This document shows positions 1-9,341 of a stretch of 64,000 nucleotides of DNA, piece by piece (positions within the stretch are counted from its first letter, which is position 1; the number at the start of each line of letters is the position of its first letter). This DNA is from Lineus longissimus. Taxonomy: Eukaryota > Nemertea > Pilidiophora > Heteronemertea > Lineidae. The stretch lies in the NCBI RefSeq assembly GCF_910592395.1, contig NC_088308.1:12971001-13035000 (forward strand), in the 5' to 3' direction. Below the pieces are notes generated by a model. The model saw only the letters and a program-made list of their open reading frames with translations. It was not told the DNA's origin and ran no database searches. The position numbers and the translations under genes are program-made.

Positions 1-530
1 GTTATTTCACCGCTAAGGAGACAGACAAGTGGATTGTCGTTCTGGATGACCTGGTCAGCGGCTACAATAACACATTTCACTCATCAATAGGTATGAAACC
101 TGTAGACGCCAGAAAGATGGAAAACGAAGGAACAGTGTGGTACAATCTTTACGGTCTTCACCTCAAAGAGACATTTGGTGATCCAAAGTACAAAGTAGGT
201 GACAGTGTAAGAATTTCAAAGTACAAGTCCATTTTCGGTAAAGGTTACATGCCCAACTACACTGAGGAGGTGTTCCAAATCAAACAGATCATCTTTACTC
301 ACCCTATCGTCTACCAGCTTGAGGATTACCACAAAGAAGAAATTCAAGGATATTTCTATGAAGAGGAATTGAGCTATGTTCCTAATCCTGACCAGCTAGA
401 GTACAAGATCGAGAAAATCTTGAGGTACAAGACCAGTAAAGGCAAGAAATACGGATTAGTGAAGTGGAAGGGTTACAGTGATAAGTTCAATGAATGGTTA
501 CCAGTTTCTGATATCAAATCATTGAAATGA
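1..530 (+). CDS. INT: Integrase, C-terminal part with chromodomain (copy A, 5' end outside window)
   Basis: The open frame enters from the window edge (first whole codon at base 3) and ends at 530. It corresponds to residues ~209-383 of the intact integrase in copy C (37301-38452). It covers the end of the catalytic core (SGYNNTFHSSIGMKP), an SH3-like DNA-binding region (YKVGDSVRISK) and a C-terminal chromodomain (YKIEKILRYK, VKWKGY, NEWLP), which in other integrases binds modified histone tails and steers insertion. The catalytic D,D,E residues lie outside the window. Confidence 0.93.
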   Translation, partial: YFTAKETDKWIVVLDDLVSGYNNTFHSSIGMKPVDARKMENEGTVWYNLYGLHLKETFGDPKYKVGDSVRISKYKSIFGKGYMPNYTEEVFQIKQIIFTHPIVYQLEDYHKEEIQGYFYEEELSYVPNPDQLEYKIEKILRYKTSKGKKYGLVKWKGYSDKFNEWLPVSDIKSLK

Positions 531-618
531 AATAAAGTCTCTAAAGTGACTTAAGTCACAAGAACAAGTTCGAAAAACGTAATTTAAAAAAAAAATGTCC
601 TACTAAATAAAGAAAGAA

Positions 619-1737
619 ATGGAGGGAGCAATATTTGATAATCAAAATGGTATGATGAATCAAAATGGTATGATGAATCATGATAATATGATGAATCATG
701 ATAATATGATGAATCAAAATATTCAGAAGTTTTTGTATTATTTGCATCAAAATAATATGTTAAATCAAAATATGATAAATCAGATTATGTTAAATCAAAA
801 TATGATAAATCAGTTTATCTTAAATCAGATTATGTTAAATCAAAACATGGAAAATCAGAATATGATAAATCAGAATAATATGATGAATCAAAACATGGAA
901 AATCAACCTACAATTTATTGTGTTAAGTGCTGTGAAAAGAAACCTGAAATTAATTTTGAAAAGAACAGGCGTAATAAACTACTTGATTACTGTAAAGAAT
1001 GTGGTTCAAGTAAAATCAAGGGATGTAATAAATGTTATGAAATTAAATTACTAAGTGATGGTGAATTTGGTAAAAACGGAAATAGAGGTAACTGCAGATC
1101 ATGTTTTAATTCATATTACAAAAAGGATTACCTTGACCAAAATGGTAATAGAGACAGACACAAAATTAGAGTTGGTCTAAACCGCATTTCTAAGGGAGAG
1201 TGTAACGGTAATTCCTCATTTAATCTAGGATGTACAGACAGTTTCTTCCATCAGTGGTTAGAGAACCAGAGGAGTCTATCTCCAATAGGACAAAGTCCCG
1301 GGAACAGAGTTTGAATAGAAGAAGCGTTGGATCATGTCTTACCAATCAAGGAATTCAAAGATAAACCTGAACTGTGCTTTGCTTGGTTTAACATGAGACC
1401 AATGGAAAAGACAGAAAACAGACAGAAGAGTGCTAAAGTAGACTACACACTATTTAAGGATCAATTGGATAGGTCAATGGATTTCATGGTAAAGATGAGA
1501 AGTGAAAACTGGTTTGTCTTTCGAGACCAGGATGTAATACCAGATTGGAAAATAGTGATATCACAGCATTTCGGGGATTATCTTCGTGATGAAAATACGA
1601 TTCTGCTTGATAGATTATCGAATTTAAATAATAACATGAGAATGAACCAGAACATTAACATATGTAGTCAGACAGAAATCATAAACGAGATGATTAAGTT
1701 GAATAATAGACTTGAAAAAATTTACTCTTTGCAGTGA
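619..1737 (+). pseudogene. HNH-type zinc protein with Asn/Gln-rich N-terminus (copy A, broken)
   Basis: The first part (619-1314) has Asn-Gln-Met repeats over ~95 residues followed by Cys pairs (CVKCCEKKP, CKECGSS, CNKC, CRSC) that look like zinc ribbons. A TGA at 1312-1314 replaces the CGA codon of copy B; the frame resumes and carries LDHVLPIKEF and FNMRPM..ENRQKSA, an HNH-endonuclease-like core. The TGA lies in the Arg codon of a two-hairpin element, so it is probably a CpG transition. A 1-base deletion near 1717 also changes the last residues. The intact form is at 29871-30977. A DNA-nicking role is inferred from the motif only. Confidence 0.8.
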
Positions 1738-1761
1738 ATTGATTTTATTCTACTTAATTAA

Positions 1762-2013
1762 ATGAATAGAACTTGGGGTTACACAAAACGACCACGTAAT
1801 TGGAAAGAAAGATTAGAACGATTTCATAGAGAATTAGAGGCAGAAGTAGAGTCAAAGTTGGAGCCTGGTCCCGAAAAACCTTTAAAACCTGCTGGGCCTG
1901 CTGGGTCAGAAAAACCTTTAACATTTAATGTACTTCAAAAACCTGTAGTGTCTGTAAGATCAACACTAAACACTAGAAATGACAGAACAACTGATTCTAG
2001 TTATTCCCACTAA
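1762..2013 (+). CDS. 83-aa basic protein, Pro-rich middle (copy A)
   Basis: I do not recognise the family. The N-terminus is basic and aromatic (MNRTWGYTKRPRNWKERLERF), followed by an acidic helix and Pro/Gly/Lys repeats (PLKPAGPAGSEKP). The start ATG lies in TTAATTAAATG, and the next gene begins 4 bases after its stop. It is kept open in all three copies, with a 6-residue repeat expansion in copy C, which argues for a real gene. Confidence 0.7.
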   Translation: MNRTWGYTKRPRNWKERLERFHRELEAEVESKLEPGPEKPLKPAGPAGSEKPLTFNVLQKPVVSVRSTLNTRNDRTTDSSYSH

Positions 2014-2017
2014 TTAA

Positions 2018-2677
2018 ATGAATGGAGACAAAAAGGTTTATCCAGATTTAAGTAATTTAAACTCTGAAAGTCAATTAAACTATGAAAGGTCTGAAAAGCA
2101 TACAGAAAGTAACCCTCAGGCTTTCAGACTACAACAAATATGTGATGTTAAGAGTTTCTTAGAAAGCGAGATTGAATTTAGAAGAAAGATATTTTCAAAG
2201 TACAAAAAAGCATTTAGCGTAATTACTGGCATTAGCCATTTCCTTAATTTTGCCAGCGTAGCAGCCGGATCTGTTGGTGTTTCTGCTCTAGCTGGTGTCA
2301 TCACGGCACCGATAGGCTTAGCTTTGGGTGGCGTAACAATAGGTAGTGCCATTATTTCATCAGCCTTAGGCTGGGAGAAAAAGAATATTCTAAGGAAAAT
2401 TGAAAAGCATGAGAATATCAGAATGTTGGCAATTTCAAAACTGAACACAATCAATGATTTGGTCAGTAAAGCCTTAACCGATTCTCACATATCTACAGAT
2501 GAGTTTACTTTGATTCTCAAGGAGAAGGAGAAATACATTTCGATGAAAAATGCCATTAGGAAAAAACAAAGGGAGGCAAGTTCAGCTGTTGATGTAGAGT
2601 CTTTAAAGAAGACTTTTTTAGAAGAAGGAAAAAAACTAGCACAGACAGAGATGCTAGAAAAACTAAAAGTTCAGTAA
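2018..2677 (+). CDS. 219-aa membrane protein (copy A)
   Basis: Unrecognised family. Residues ~66-118 are a Gly/Ala-rich hydrophobic stretch (two possible membrane passes, SVAAGSVGVSALAG and LALGGVTIGSAII) between charged amphipathic helices. This resembles virion membrane-active proteins, which is inference. ATG at 2018 in TAAATG context. Near the end, the run of seven A's at 2629-2635 (A-AAA-AAA in frame) precedes an open -1 frame that continues to 2895; see the extension entry. Confidence 0.75.
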   Translation: MNGDKKVYPDLSNLNSESQLNYERSEKHTESNPQAFRLQQICDVKSFLESEIEFRRKIFSKYKKAFSVITGISHFLNFASVAAGSVGVSALAGVITAPIGLALGGVTIGSAIISSALGWEKKNILRKIEKHENIRMLAISKLNTINDLVSKALTDSHISTDEFTLILKEKEKYISMKNAIRKKQREASSAVDVESLKKTFLEEGKKLAQTEMLEKLKVQ

Positions 2678-2895
2678 ATCAAACAGGACCCGGACTACGT
2701 CCAGAGAACAGAGTTCGACTCGAGCTATGCTCTCAAGACGAAGTCGGACTAGGACAAAGTCCAGAGAACAAAGTTCGACTAAATAGTCCTAATCCTAATG
2801 TGGTGTATCACTATCACTATTATCATTACTTTGGTGTTAGAGATGAATTTCACCAAGTAGCACTACCATCAGCACCACCCTATTCATTAGTTTAA
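2629..2895 (+). CDS. -1 frame extension of the 219-aa protein, ends in PSAPPY (copy A)
   Basis: The -1 frame is open from upstream of the slippery run at 2629-2635 to a TAA at 2893-2895 and contains no ATG, so it needs frameshifting (or splicing) to be made. It first reads through three two-hairpin elements (2691-2778), then a Tyr/His-rich stretch (NVVYHYHYYHYFG) and finally LPSAPPYSLV. PSAP is a form of the P(T/S)AP late-domain motif that binds the ESCRT protein TSG101. The same frame is open in copies B and C, although they differ in the number of inserted elements. Translation by frameshift is inference. Confidence 0.6.
   Translation, partial: KKTSTDRDARKTKSSVNQTGPGLRPENRVRLELCSQDEVGLGQSPENKVRLNSPNPNVVYHYHYYHYFGVRDEFHQVALPSAPPYSLV
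2691..2778. repeat. Three two-hairpin elements (copy A, in -1 extension)
   Basis: Units with stems GAAC/GTTC (twice) and GAGC/GCTC. All three are read without stops in the -1 frame. Confidence 0.85.
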
Positions 2896-2998
2896 TCGAG
2901 CTATGCTCTCAGGACAAAGTCCGAATAATGATTTTGCACTCGAGCTATGCTCTCAGGACGAAGTCCGACTAGGACAAGGTCCAGAGAGCAAAGCTCGA
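2896..2998. repeat. Three two-hairpin elements between genes (copy A)
   Basis: Units at 2896-2924, 2940-2968 (forward) and 2969-2998 (reverse), between the extension stop and the polB stop. They are noncoding. Confidence 0.85.
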
Positions 2999-5385
2999 CT
3001 CAAGCGAAGTTTGAATTGCTGTAATCCATGTAGCCTTCATAATACATTCCAAATGGTAAGGTGCTTATTCCATCTTCAAGTATGAACCTCTTGTCATCAA
3101 AAGGACTGAGGCTTTTTTTGTCAACTTCTTCCAAATAGATTTGGTGTTTATCTGATCTTAAGTGTCTCATCTTGTGGTAAAATGACCTACTCTTTTCAAG
3201 ACAATCAACATTGTCATCAAATGAGATATTTCTCCTTACTACATTCTTGGCAATACCCTTTAATTTCTTAGAATCGTAATCTTTTGTCCTGTAAGCGTAC
3301 ATCTTACTTCTCAGGGCAATGAATTCAGTCATCTCTACTCCTCCTAGCTCATCCTTAAAGTAGCCTGGTACCTTCTTTTTACTGGTATCATAGAGTGTAT
3401 GATCTTTTGGATAATTACTGAAGTCAAAATAGTGTTTCAACTCCTTTAAGTCTTTAGTTAAGTCATCAGTATTAATGTTAAGTACAAAGGAATCTGTATC
3501 TAGATACAGCAGTTCAATATTTTTCTCACCAAAGTACGGTTGAAGAACTTCATAATAGAATTCATACATTAATAATTTAGACAATTCAAGTACTGAAGCT
3601 CCTATGTAGATTGGTTTGTTGAATTTCATTGATGTTTTCCTCATGCTAATAGCAGCATTCTGTTCGTCAAATACGCATATCGATGAAAACCTGGGATTGG
3701 CCATTACATTCCTGGCTCTCTCCCCGTCCGATACAAATTCAATTTCAACCCTGTTCCTTACATTCTCACAAGTCTTTCCGTAGAACGCATTATTCATGAG
3801 CTTAAAATAGTCTTTCTCAAAATCAGTCTTAGAATCCATACGTCTTTTAGTGTTAAAATCAATGTATGGTGCTAACCACTTTGATTGTTTAAAGCTTATC
3901 ACTGAATGAACCCTCTTAAGTACCATTCCGTGCTTGAGGTAAAATTGTAGCATTCTGTAATGCACTATGTAATTAGTTTTATCCTTTTGTGTTAGTATTA
4001 GTTTCTCTACATTTGATCTTTTATCATCGCCCAGTAACTCTCTCTGGTAAGGACTTAATTCATCATCTTCAATAAAGAGAGATTCAGGACAGAATGGAAA
4101 GTTCCTCGACTTAAATTTAATATTTCCTGGATACTCCAAATCCACCTCTAAGAAATACCCTACCTCACTATCACTTGGAATTGCCATAATCTGCTCTTTA
4201 CTAATAGCATTCATGTTAAGTGGATCAATATCTATCATTTCAAAACTACCATAGGGTTGAGGTTCCATCATGGACCATCCGTAAAGATTGTTTGCGTCTA
4301 CGTAGAGTAGTTTGTGGTGTTCATCTGCCTTGACATGTCTTGTTCCCATAACACCCGAAATTCCACCTCGTATTGCTTTCTCAAAAGTAAGTAAGATGTT
4401 GGTATCAGTCAGTAGTTCTAGGTTTATTCCTGTGTACTTCAAACCAGCTTGCCAGGTTAGGCCTGGTGCCGAGTAACAGTGACATGGATCAATCTGAAAG
4501 TAGTTCAAATTGACATCCCTGAATTTCTCAAATAAATCAGCTAAAAGGATCACATCAGTTTTGAGGTAGAGGTCAATGAACTCACCGTGATTCCTGATCT
4601 TGAAATGATCCCATATTACCTTAGCTTCATCATAGGCAGAATCAGGTGCCATTTCATTTTTCAATTCGTCAAAAAACATAGACTTTTCTAGGTAAGTAAC
4701 ATTGTAGCTTTCATGTGATGTGTAAAAAGAGTAAGGTACTGAACCCTTCTTCCTCAATAGCTTAAAGTCAGTGGTATTTGGGAACAGCTGTCTGGTAATT
4801 TTAAAATCATCATCCAACATTGATTTGGTTATGTTGTCTAAACTGGACTGCAGGAATCTGTACGAGTCCAAAAACCTGAAACAACCGAACTGAAATGAGA
4901 TGTATTCCTCTGATGTTTTGGCAAGTATTTTCAGTTTCTTGTACTTCGGTAGCTTAGTCATTAATTCTTTAATAAATAAGTGAGAATCGTAATTACTGAG
5001 ATTGTGAAAAAATACTGGAACAAACATAGCTTTCTTTTCATTCAAATTACACGAGTTGTGAGCAGCACCTCGATATCTACCACAGTAGTGATCATGATCC
5101 TTGACCTTGTCATATCCCAAAGGTTGATTACAATAGTAACAATGTGTTTCTAATTGATATTTATGCCAGTCTTCATCTGTCATTGTTAGAGGAAAGTTAC
5201 AGTTCAATAAATTAGAGAATTGTTCTTCCATCCTGATTAACCAATTACAGAACACATCTACAACATCAGCACCCCTGTGAGACACATACTGGCTACTGTA
5301 AAGGTGTGTGTAGTCTGAGTGAACATAAACACCAACAGCTGATGCATTTTGTTTAAAAAGTTTTTTAGTGGTAACAGTGGTATCT

Positions 5386-5456
5386 GTCTGAGGACGAAGT
5401 CCGACTCGAGCTCTGCTCTGAGTTGTGTCGGACTTCGTCCTGAGAGCAGAGCTCGA
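5386..5456. repeat. Inverted pair of two-hairpin elements inside polB (copy A)
   Basis: Forward-like unit next to a reverse unit, making a larger palindrome. Read as SSALRTKSD and RARVGLRPQ. Copy C has unrelated residues here. Confidence 0.85.
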
Positions 5457-5936
5457 GTTATCATTGACTGTTGTGCTTATCGCTTCGAAATCAGCATAGA
5501 TCACAAACGGAACTCTATTTTTGAATGAGTGTTTTTCAAATTTAATTTGTGACCATTTACTGTTAGGTGGAGGCAAAGTAATCTTACAGTAATCGTGTTC
5601 TCCACATTTCTTTTTATGCTTATCTAGTGTTGACTTCCTGTAAAAGTAATTCATGCATCTCCTGCAAAGATACACTCTATGAGCTAGTGTCCTGAAGAAA
5701 AGATTGATGTCTCTTATGTACATGAAATGGTCCTTGAAATACAGCAGATCGATGACATCATCATCATCATAATTCTTGGACAGGTAGAGAGGTTCTAGTT
5801 TTGCCTCACAGGTGCTCTTAGCCGATTCATTCTGCAATTTAAACACATTAATTTTGAGATTATTATCACTTTCTATCTTAGGAATATCCTTTTGAATACA
5901 TACAGGAAATGATTTGATTTTGATATCAGTAGTTTT

Positions 5937-6025
5937 CGAACTCTGTTCTCGTGACGAAGTCATTTGTAGCATATCGGTAGTAATATTTAATGTACTCTCG
6001 AGCTCTGCTCTCAGGACGAAGTCCG
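5937..6025. repeat. Two elements inside polB N-terminal region (copy A)
   Basis: 5937-5963 (stem GAAC/GTTC, read TSSREQSSK, TGA replaced by CGA) and 5998-6025 (read TDFVLRAELES). Confidence 0.85.
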
Positions 6026-6328
6026 TCTCTGGATTTTCTTTTAGATATTTAGCGGCCAATAAAGACCAGAGAAAACATTTATTGTCATTTGATTCCACAT
6101 TTATTACTGCTTTTGTTTTAAATGGTAATTTAGTGTAATGACCACCTTAACACCTCTTGTAAGAACAGATGGTCATGTTACAAGACTCTATTTTATTTAA
6201 AGTAAGTCCAGAACCTTGAAAGTACCTTTCCTCAATCTGTGTCTTAATGTAGTTTAACTGGTTGGTTATGGCATAAATTGCCTGGTTCCTTGAAATTATG
6301 CTTTCCATTGGAGACTGTATGGGGTGTG

Positions 6329-6388
6329 TCGAACTTTGTTCTCGGGACTTTGTCCTAGTCGAGCTATGCTCTCTGGACGTAGTCCGGG
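6329..6388. repeat. Two tandem elements in polB in the stop-prone frame (copy A)
   Basis: Read TRTTSREHSS and TRTKSREQSS. In this frame the canonical TGA would stop translation; here it is AGA and CGA. Copy C lacks both units. Confidence 0.87.
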
Positions 6389-6824
6389 TTACACTTTCAC
6401 CCTGACGATCAATGCTCTGCTCTTCGACCAAAGGTCGATCAAACTGAGCAAATACTGATATGCTAATTTTGTGATGGTAATCATTGAGTTGAAATAATAC
6501 CTCCTCTAATTTATCTCTGTATTCATACACTTGTTTAGCTTCTCTGTCAATCTTCAAACTAATGGTCACTACAGGCTTTCCAAATTGTTTTACTATTTCT
6601 ATTCCACTCACTTTCTTTATGCCATCTAGCTCATTTTCCTCAAATGCAAGTTTCTTATCCATAGTTTTAGGGATCAGTGATTGGGCTCGGGGTTGAGCAA
6701 GAGGCACATAATCCGGATTTAATTTACTTAAGTGACCTTTGGTTCTCCTGTGAATAGCCATATTATTGTAGGATATGTACTTGTCACATGTAGTGCAAAG
6801 TATTTTCTGATTCTTATCAGTCAT

Positions 6825-6880
6825 TCTATTTATTAGATTAAAATTTATTAAATTCAATAAATCTCTTGAATTAAATAGAA
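6825..6880. promoter_or_regulatory. Divergent start region between polB and penton-like gene (copy A)
   Basis: These 56 bp separate the two start codons. Each ATG is preceded by an AT-rich motif: AATAAATAGA before polB and TTAAATAGAA before the rightward gene. The same layout occurs at 25167-25222 and 44494-44549. Promoter function is inferred. Confidence 0.5.
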
Positions 6881-7903
6881 ATGGACTTCATAATCAATGA
6901 ACAAGAATGTAATGAAGCCAAATTTGAGTACTACTTAACAGACCAATTAGACATAAAATCCATTACTTTGAAATCGATAACCTTTTACAATTCATGGTGG
7001 ACAGGTGATTTTCTACCAGAGGGAGTCAGGATTTTCTCATTTCTAGTCGAAATAACCAGAATTACAAAAAATGATGAGCCCTTAGGTAAACAATTATTGT
7101 GTATGGATGAATTTAGGCCATTATTTGATCCTGGACTTGAAACAGATACATTTGAAAAGGAAGTCATGAAAGTTTGCGAACTGGAAAATGAATCTACCAC
7201 AACTAAAGACACCATTACTCAATACACATTTCCATACTCTCGACATTTTAGTTTAAGTGAGTTTTGTGAGGTATGGCAAAAATACATAAAAGAAATTGGA
7301 ATTAGCCACGTTAAGGTCAACTGTGATAACAATAATTACATAACCCTTGAACTTACAGAGGATAAAGAGTACCCTCTGAAAGTAGACAAGTTAGATAAAC
7401 ATGAACACACCGAGATTGAGATAAACACAGAAGGTTTTCAAATAAGCAAAACCATAAGAGAGGTGATAGAAAAACAGCTCACAGTGGTGAATGAGTGGTT
7501 TGGCTTTAAGCAAACTAAATTCACCAAGAAAGGAAAATACTACTCCACAAGACCACTCAACTTTTACAGGAAATATCTATTCCTGCAAGCTAATTTGGTT
7601 GACAAAGCTAAGACCCTCTACAACAATAAACCATCTGACATTTTCTGCATCATACCTGTAGAAGATGGTGACCAAATAAAAATGCAGCGATACGAACCGA
7701 ATTGTAAGAAAACGATAAATAAGTGTACTAATCACATAAAATTCGAAATCACTGATGAGAATGGTAAGCTAGTTAATTTCAGAGGAACAGAGGTTTCTTT
7801 AGAGTTAAGAATAGAGTTAAACTCTCAGGACAAAGTCCGACTAGGACAAAGTCCCGAGAGCAAAGCTCGACCACCTGATGAGATCATTCCATTAAAGGAA
7901 TAG
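6881..7903 (+). CDS. Second penton-like (minor capsid paralogue) protein, 340 aa (copy A)
   Basis: No direct family name, but the layout matches the penton protein of the same element (35380-36147). Both have an N-terminal strand then ITFYNSWW or CTFYNIS, an F-x(2-3)-F/W-x-K helix (FSLSEFCEVWQKYIKE; LQSFSKVFADKLKE), an FG(F/M)K turn, RPLNFYRKY or KPINFRPINH, and a final strand ITDENGKLVNF or LTDEKGEIIDL. I infer a second jelly-roll capsid-vertex or spike protein. The C-terminal tail is made of two two-hairpin elements (7813-7870) and overlaps the convergent membrane-protein gene by 20 bp. Confidence 0.72.
   Translation: MDFIINEQECNEAKFEYYLTDQLDIKSITLKSITFYNSWWTGDFLPEGVRIFSFLVEITRITKNDEPLGKQLLCMDEFRPLFDPGLETDTFEKEVMKVCELENESTTTKDTITQYTFPYSRHFSLSEFCEVWQKYIKEIGISHVKVNCDNNNYITLELTEDKEYPLKVDKLDKHEHTEIEINTEGFQISKTIREVIEKQLTVVNEWFGFKQTKFTKKGKYYSTRPLNFYRKYLFLQANLVDKAKTLYNNKPSDIFCIIPVEDGDQIKMQRYEPNCKKTINKCTNHIKFEITDENGKLVNFRGTEVSLELRIELNSQDKVRLGQSPESKARPPDEIIPLKE
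7813..7870. repeat. Two elements forming the tail of the penton-like gene (copy A)
   Basis: The first has stem GAGT/ACTC in place of GAGC/GCTC (compensated); the second is reverse. Read IELNSQDKVRLGQSPESKAR. Confidence 0.85.
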
Positions 7904-8390
7904 TACATTTCTTCTCTTTAACTACAGGTTTAACAAGAGGGTTAATTGACCCCTTCATGACTGCTTCATTCGGACTTTGTCCTGAGAGCGGAGCTCGATT
8001 CAAGCCTGATCGCTGCTCTTTACTTACTTTTTTAGGAAGTTTCTTAAACATAATGAATGCTGCTAAAATAACGGCACCTAAACCTAGTACATAGACATAG
8101 GTATTACTACTAGATTCACGCAGTGATACATCAGTATTTTGAGATTGTGGTTCTTCTTCCTCTACTTCTTCTTCCTCTTTTTCCATAACTCTGTTTTTTG
8201 GGACAGAGTCCTGTACTTTAAATGTCGTCTTATCCTTTTTTATCCTCTTAGATTCCTTAGATCTTCTACCCAGTTCTCTAGACCATGCTAATTGTTTCTC
8301 TGATCGAGGTTTCTTAGACACTGAAACTTTAGTCGGACTTTGTCCTGAGAGCATAGCTCGAGTAGTATCAGTTACAGTTTCAAGTTCCAT
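7884..8390 (-). CDS. 168-aa single-pass membrane protein (copy A)
   Basis: Unrecognised. A basic region (PRSEKQLAWSRELGRRSK), an acidic Glu run and one membrane segment near residues 105-125 (YVYVLGLGAVILAAFIMF). Two two-hairpin elements are read in the TRAMLSGQSPT/NRAPLSGQSPN frame, one after residue 10 and one near the C-terminus. ATG in GATAAATG context. Copies B and C have frameshifts in the C-terminal part, so that tail may be dispensable. Confidence 0.68.
   Translation of the reverse strand: MELETVTDTTRAMLSGQSPTKVSVSKKPRSEKQLAWSRELGRRSKESKRIKKDKTTFKVQDSVPKNRVMEKEEEEVEEEEPQSQNTDVSLRESSSNTYVYVLGLGAVILAAFIMFKKLPKKVSKEQRSGLNRAPLSGQSPNEAVMKGSINPLVKPVVKEKKCTIPLME
7970..7998 (-). repeat. Two-hairpin element (copy A, membrane-protein tail)
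   Basis: Read NRAPLSGQSPN in the 168-aa protein. Confidence 0.85.
8333..8361 (-). repeat. Two-hairpin element (copy A, membrane-protein N-terminus)
   Basis: Read TRAMLSGQSPT. Present at the same place in copies B (23614) and C (46022). Confidence 0.87.
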
Positions 8391-8409
8391 TTATCTTGGC
8401 CGAATTTAA

Positions 8410-8437
8410 TTCGAACTATGTTCTCATAACCAGGTTA
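8410..8437. repeat. Diverged two-hairpin element between genes (copy A)
   Basis: GAAC-TAT-GTTC, TCA, then TAACC-A-GGTTA: the second stem has a different sequence but still pairs. Same in copies B and C. Confidence 0.65.
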
Positions 8438-8439
8438 AT

Positions 8440-9291
8440 TTAGTCTTCTTTATCATCACTACCTGTGATATCTAGACTTTCATCTATTGGTTTGTCACAT
8501 TCAGAGACAGTCATATTTGGTGTATTCATATTTGATGCAGTCATACTCGATGTATTCATAGATGATTCCTCATGACAATGACCTAAAGTAATAAGTGTTG
8601 TTGAGGCAAGTGCCGTTAATGCACCCATTCTCAAACTCAACCATCCAAGCCATTTATCCAACTCGTTAGTTATCAAATAATCATTTCTAAGATCATGATA
8701 AAGATTATCTTCATCATCTATTGGTAATAACCACCTTGATAATTTAGTGTAAGCTTTAAGTACTGTCTTACCCAAAGAATCATTAAGTATGGCAGCCATC
8801 TTTGTTTCATACATTCTATGGTGTTTTAAGATTTCTTTTTCAGTCATATTATCTAAGTCATTAAAAGTTATTTGTTTATTAAGGAAATCCTTGCTTTTAC
8901 CAGTTGCAATTAAAATTTCTAAGTCTTGTTTGGCTTTAAGGCCACTATCAGTCAAATAGTTCAAATTTTGTTGATTGCTACTTGAACCTTGTTGATTGCT
9001 AGTCGGACTTTGTCCTGAGAGCGTAGCTCGAGTTGATCCTAGTTGGCAACTAGAATTGACTATTCCTTGACTAGGAGTAACAAAATTTGAACTATTTGAC
9101 TGCTTGTTTGAAACTTGTTGATTTGTAGAGCAGTTCTGTTGAAAGTTAGTTCTGTTTTGTTGGTAACTACCAGTGTTCTGTTGGTTAGAAGCCCCAACTC
9201 GAGCTAAGCTCTCAGGACTCATAACACCAATCTGTTTCATCTGTTGTTCAATCACTGCAGATGTCTGACTATTCATTTGCTGATTATTCAT
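8440..9291 (-). CDS. 283-aa Gln/Asn-rich protein with C-terminal hydrophobic segment (copy A)
   Basis: Unrecognised. Residues 1-115 are rich in Gln, Asn and Ser and hold one full and one half two-hairpin element (STRATLSGQSPT and SPESLARVG). A structured middle follows (LNDLDNMTEKEILKHHRM-like helix), then a hydrophobic stretch near 220-240 (MGALTALASTTLITLGH) and Met-Asn-Thr repeats. It starts at ATTTAAATG. Open in all three copies. Confidence 0.7.
   Translation of the reverse strand: MNNQQMNSQTSAVIEQQMKQIGVMSPESLARVGASNQQNTGSYQQNRTNFQQNCSTNQQVSNKQSNSSNFVTPSQGIVNSSCQLGSTRATLSGQSPTSNQQGSSSNQQNLNYLTDSGLKAKQDLEILIATGKSKDFLNKQITFNDLDNMTEKEILKHHRMYETKMAAILNDSLGKTVLKAYTKLSRWLLPIDDEDNLYHDLRNDYLITNELDKWLGWLSLRMGALTALASTTLITLGHCHEESSMNTSSMTASNMNTPNMTVSECDKPIDESLDITGSDDKED
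9003..9031 (-). repeat. Two-hairpin element (copy A, Gln-rich protein)
   Basis: Read TRATLSGQSPT. Confidence 0.85.
9197..9218. repeat. Half element, first hairpin only (copy A, Gln-rich protein)
   Basis: GAGC-TAA-GCTC followed by TCAGGACT; the second stem is incomplete. Read SPESLARVG. Confidence 0.7.
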
Positions 9292-9341
9292 TTAAATTAT
9301 GGAAAAATGACTGTTAAGTGCAAAATGCTGTTTTCACAACT

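Larger units (their letters stand above)
3000..6824 (-). pseudogene. POLB: Protein-primed DNA polymerase B, one nonsense codon (copy A)
   Basis: Full-length polB broken only by TAA at 6147-6149 (AAA in copy C), about 225 codons in. Upstream are a C2H2 finger and linker; downstream, in the same frame, are the exonuclease motifs (YADFEA, HNLSNYDSHLF, YLKTDVILLADLF), a Cys/His nuclease-like insert (CYYCNQ..VKDHDHYCGRYRG) and palymotifs DANNLYG, NNAFYGK, YLDTDS. I take the start as the ATG at 6824, because copy B has no ATG further upstream. Between exonuclease motif I and the Cys/His insert this copy carries an inverted pair of two-hairpin elements (5386-5456). It lacks the element found in the palm region of copies B and C. 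Confidence 0.9.
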
